Shown: positions 55,767 through 56,052 of the stretch, piece after piece
Layout: every line of letters starts with the position of its first letter
Position numbering within the stretch: position 1 is the first letter of the stretch
Origin: Clostridiales bacterium
Lineage (GTDB): Bacteria > Bacillota > Clostridia > Christensenellales > Aristaeellaceae
Assembly (NCBI GenBank): GCA_004555535.1
Contig: SFHU01000008.1
Coordinates: 1 to 56,052 of the forward strand
DNA length: 56,052 nt
Direction of reading: 5' to 3'
The notes under the pieces: generated by a model
Seen by the model: the letters and a program-made list of their open reading frames with translations, nothing else
What the model was told of the DNA's origin: nothing
Database searches by the model: none
Position numbers and translations under genes: made by a program

Positions 55767-56052
55767 ATGACAGGAAAGATCATGCGGGGTATCGGCAGCT
55801 TTTACACGGTGCTCTGCGACGAGGACGGACAGGAATATACGCTGCGCGCGCAGAAGAAGCTGCGCCATCAGCACATGACGCCGATGGTCGGCGATGCCGT
55901 ACGCTTCACGCCCGGGCAGGGCGAGGAAAACGGCTGGCTGGAGGAGATCCTGCCCCGGCGCAGCGTCATGGAGCGGCCGAGCGTCGCCAACGTCGACATG
56001 CTGATGCTGGTGCTGGCAAGCGTGCCGCAGCCGGATCTGCTGCTGTGCGACA
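55767..56052 (+). CDS. rsgA: Ribosome small-subunit-dependent GTPase A, N-terminal part (cut by window end)
   Basis: The frame shows the OB-fold start (MRGIGSFYTVLCDEDGQEYT), LRHQHMTPMVGDAVRF and the PSVANVDMLMLVLAS linker into the GTPase domain, typical of RsgA/YloQ, which matures the 30S subunit. Either ATG 55767 or the in-frame ATG 55782 could be the start. rsgA follows prkC in most Bacillota. The protein continues past the window. Confidence 0.9.
   Translation, partial: MTGKIMRGIGSFYTVLCDEDGQEYTLRAQKKLRHQHMTPMVGDAVRFTPGQGEENGWLEEILPRRSVMERPSVANVDMLMLVLASVPQPDLLLCD

Overview
The window reads as chromosome of a high-GC, anaerobic-type member of the Bacillota, probably a gut Clostridia lineage. 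That placement is an inference. It rests on the gene families (FloA/NfeD, YigZ, a tyrosine T-box leader, CIRCE-controlled groESL, PrkC/PrpC with PASTA domains, a BMP-type nucleoside transporter, a GGGtGRT protein) and on the order def-fmt-rsmB-rlmN-prpC-prkC-rsgA. TGA, TAA and TAG all end intact genes here, so the genetic code is standard. No rRNA, tRNA gene, CRISPR array or complete insertion sequence was seen.

Positions 1-1460 hold an oxaloacetate decarboxylase alpha-type gene and its terminator. Positions 1950-11480 are the accessory island and the most unusual part. It has three paralogous von Willebrand factor A (vWA) proteins, a PP2C-type phosphatase with a long C-terminal extension, the N-lobe of a protein kinase, a transglutaminase-like protein, a SUKH (SMI1/KNR4) protein and an HNH nuclease of the GHH toxin type. 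The vWA + PP2C + kinase set resembles the TerY-P triad described for tellurium-resistance-linked signalling, here with extra partners and a toxin/immunity-like pair. The island is also broken: an in-frame TGA in vWA-1, a +1 frameshift in the phosphatase, about 1.1 kb of opposite-strand phage tail sequence replacing the kinase C-lobe and the transglutaminase N-terminus, and a TAG in the nuclease at an expected Trp codon. The flanking housekeeping genes are open, so this looks like real decay or a local assembly problem.

Positions 11.6-24.4 kb (both strands) carry gltX, glnS, a GGGtGRT protein with its NifU-like partner, a TraX-family membrane protein, a two-component system, a three-gene nucleoside-type ABC transporter and yigZ. 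Positions 24.4-32.1 kb carry tyrS behind a T-box with specifier UAC, an EamA transporter, trmL, two tandem family-4-like uracil-DNA glycosylases, nfeD-floA with a small membrane protein, and a LytTR regulator.

Positions 32.1-39.4 kb hold cell-surface genes: a VTC-domain polymerase, a DUF4956 membrane protein, a giant lamin-tail/CotH kinase, a patatin-like protein without its catalytic residues and a secreted caspase-like protease. Positions 39.7-41.7 kb are groESL with a perfect CIRCE, but groES encodes only 54 residues and lacks the mobile loop. Positions 41.9-48.7 kb hold mutY, a small P-loop kinase, a zinc-ribbon protein, a WYL regulator, priA and two uncharacterised genes. Positions 48.9-56.05 kb are the deformylase/formyltransferase/rRNA methylation/PrpC-PrkC cluster, ending inside rsgA. 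The rsmB gene begins with an unusual 45-bp tandem repeat array.
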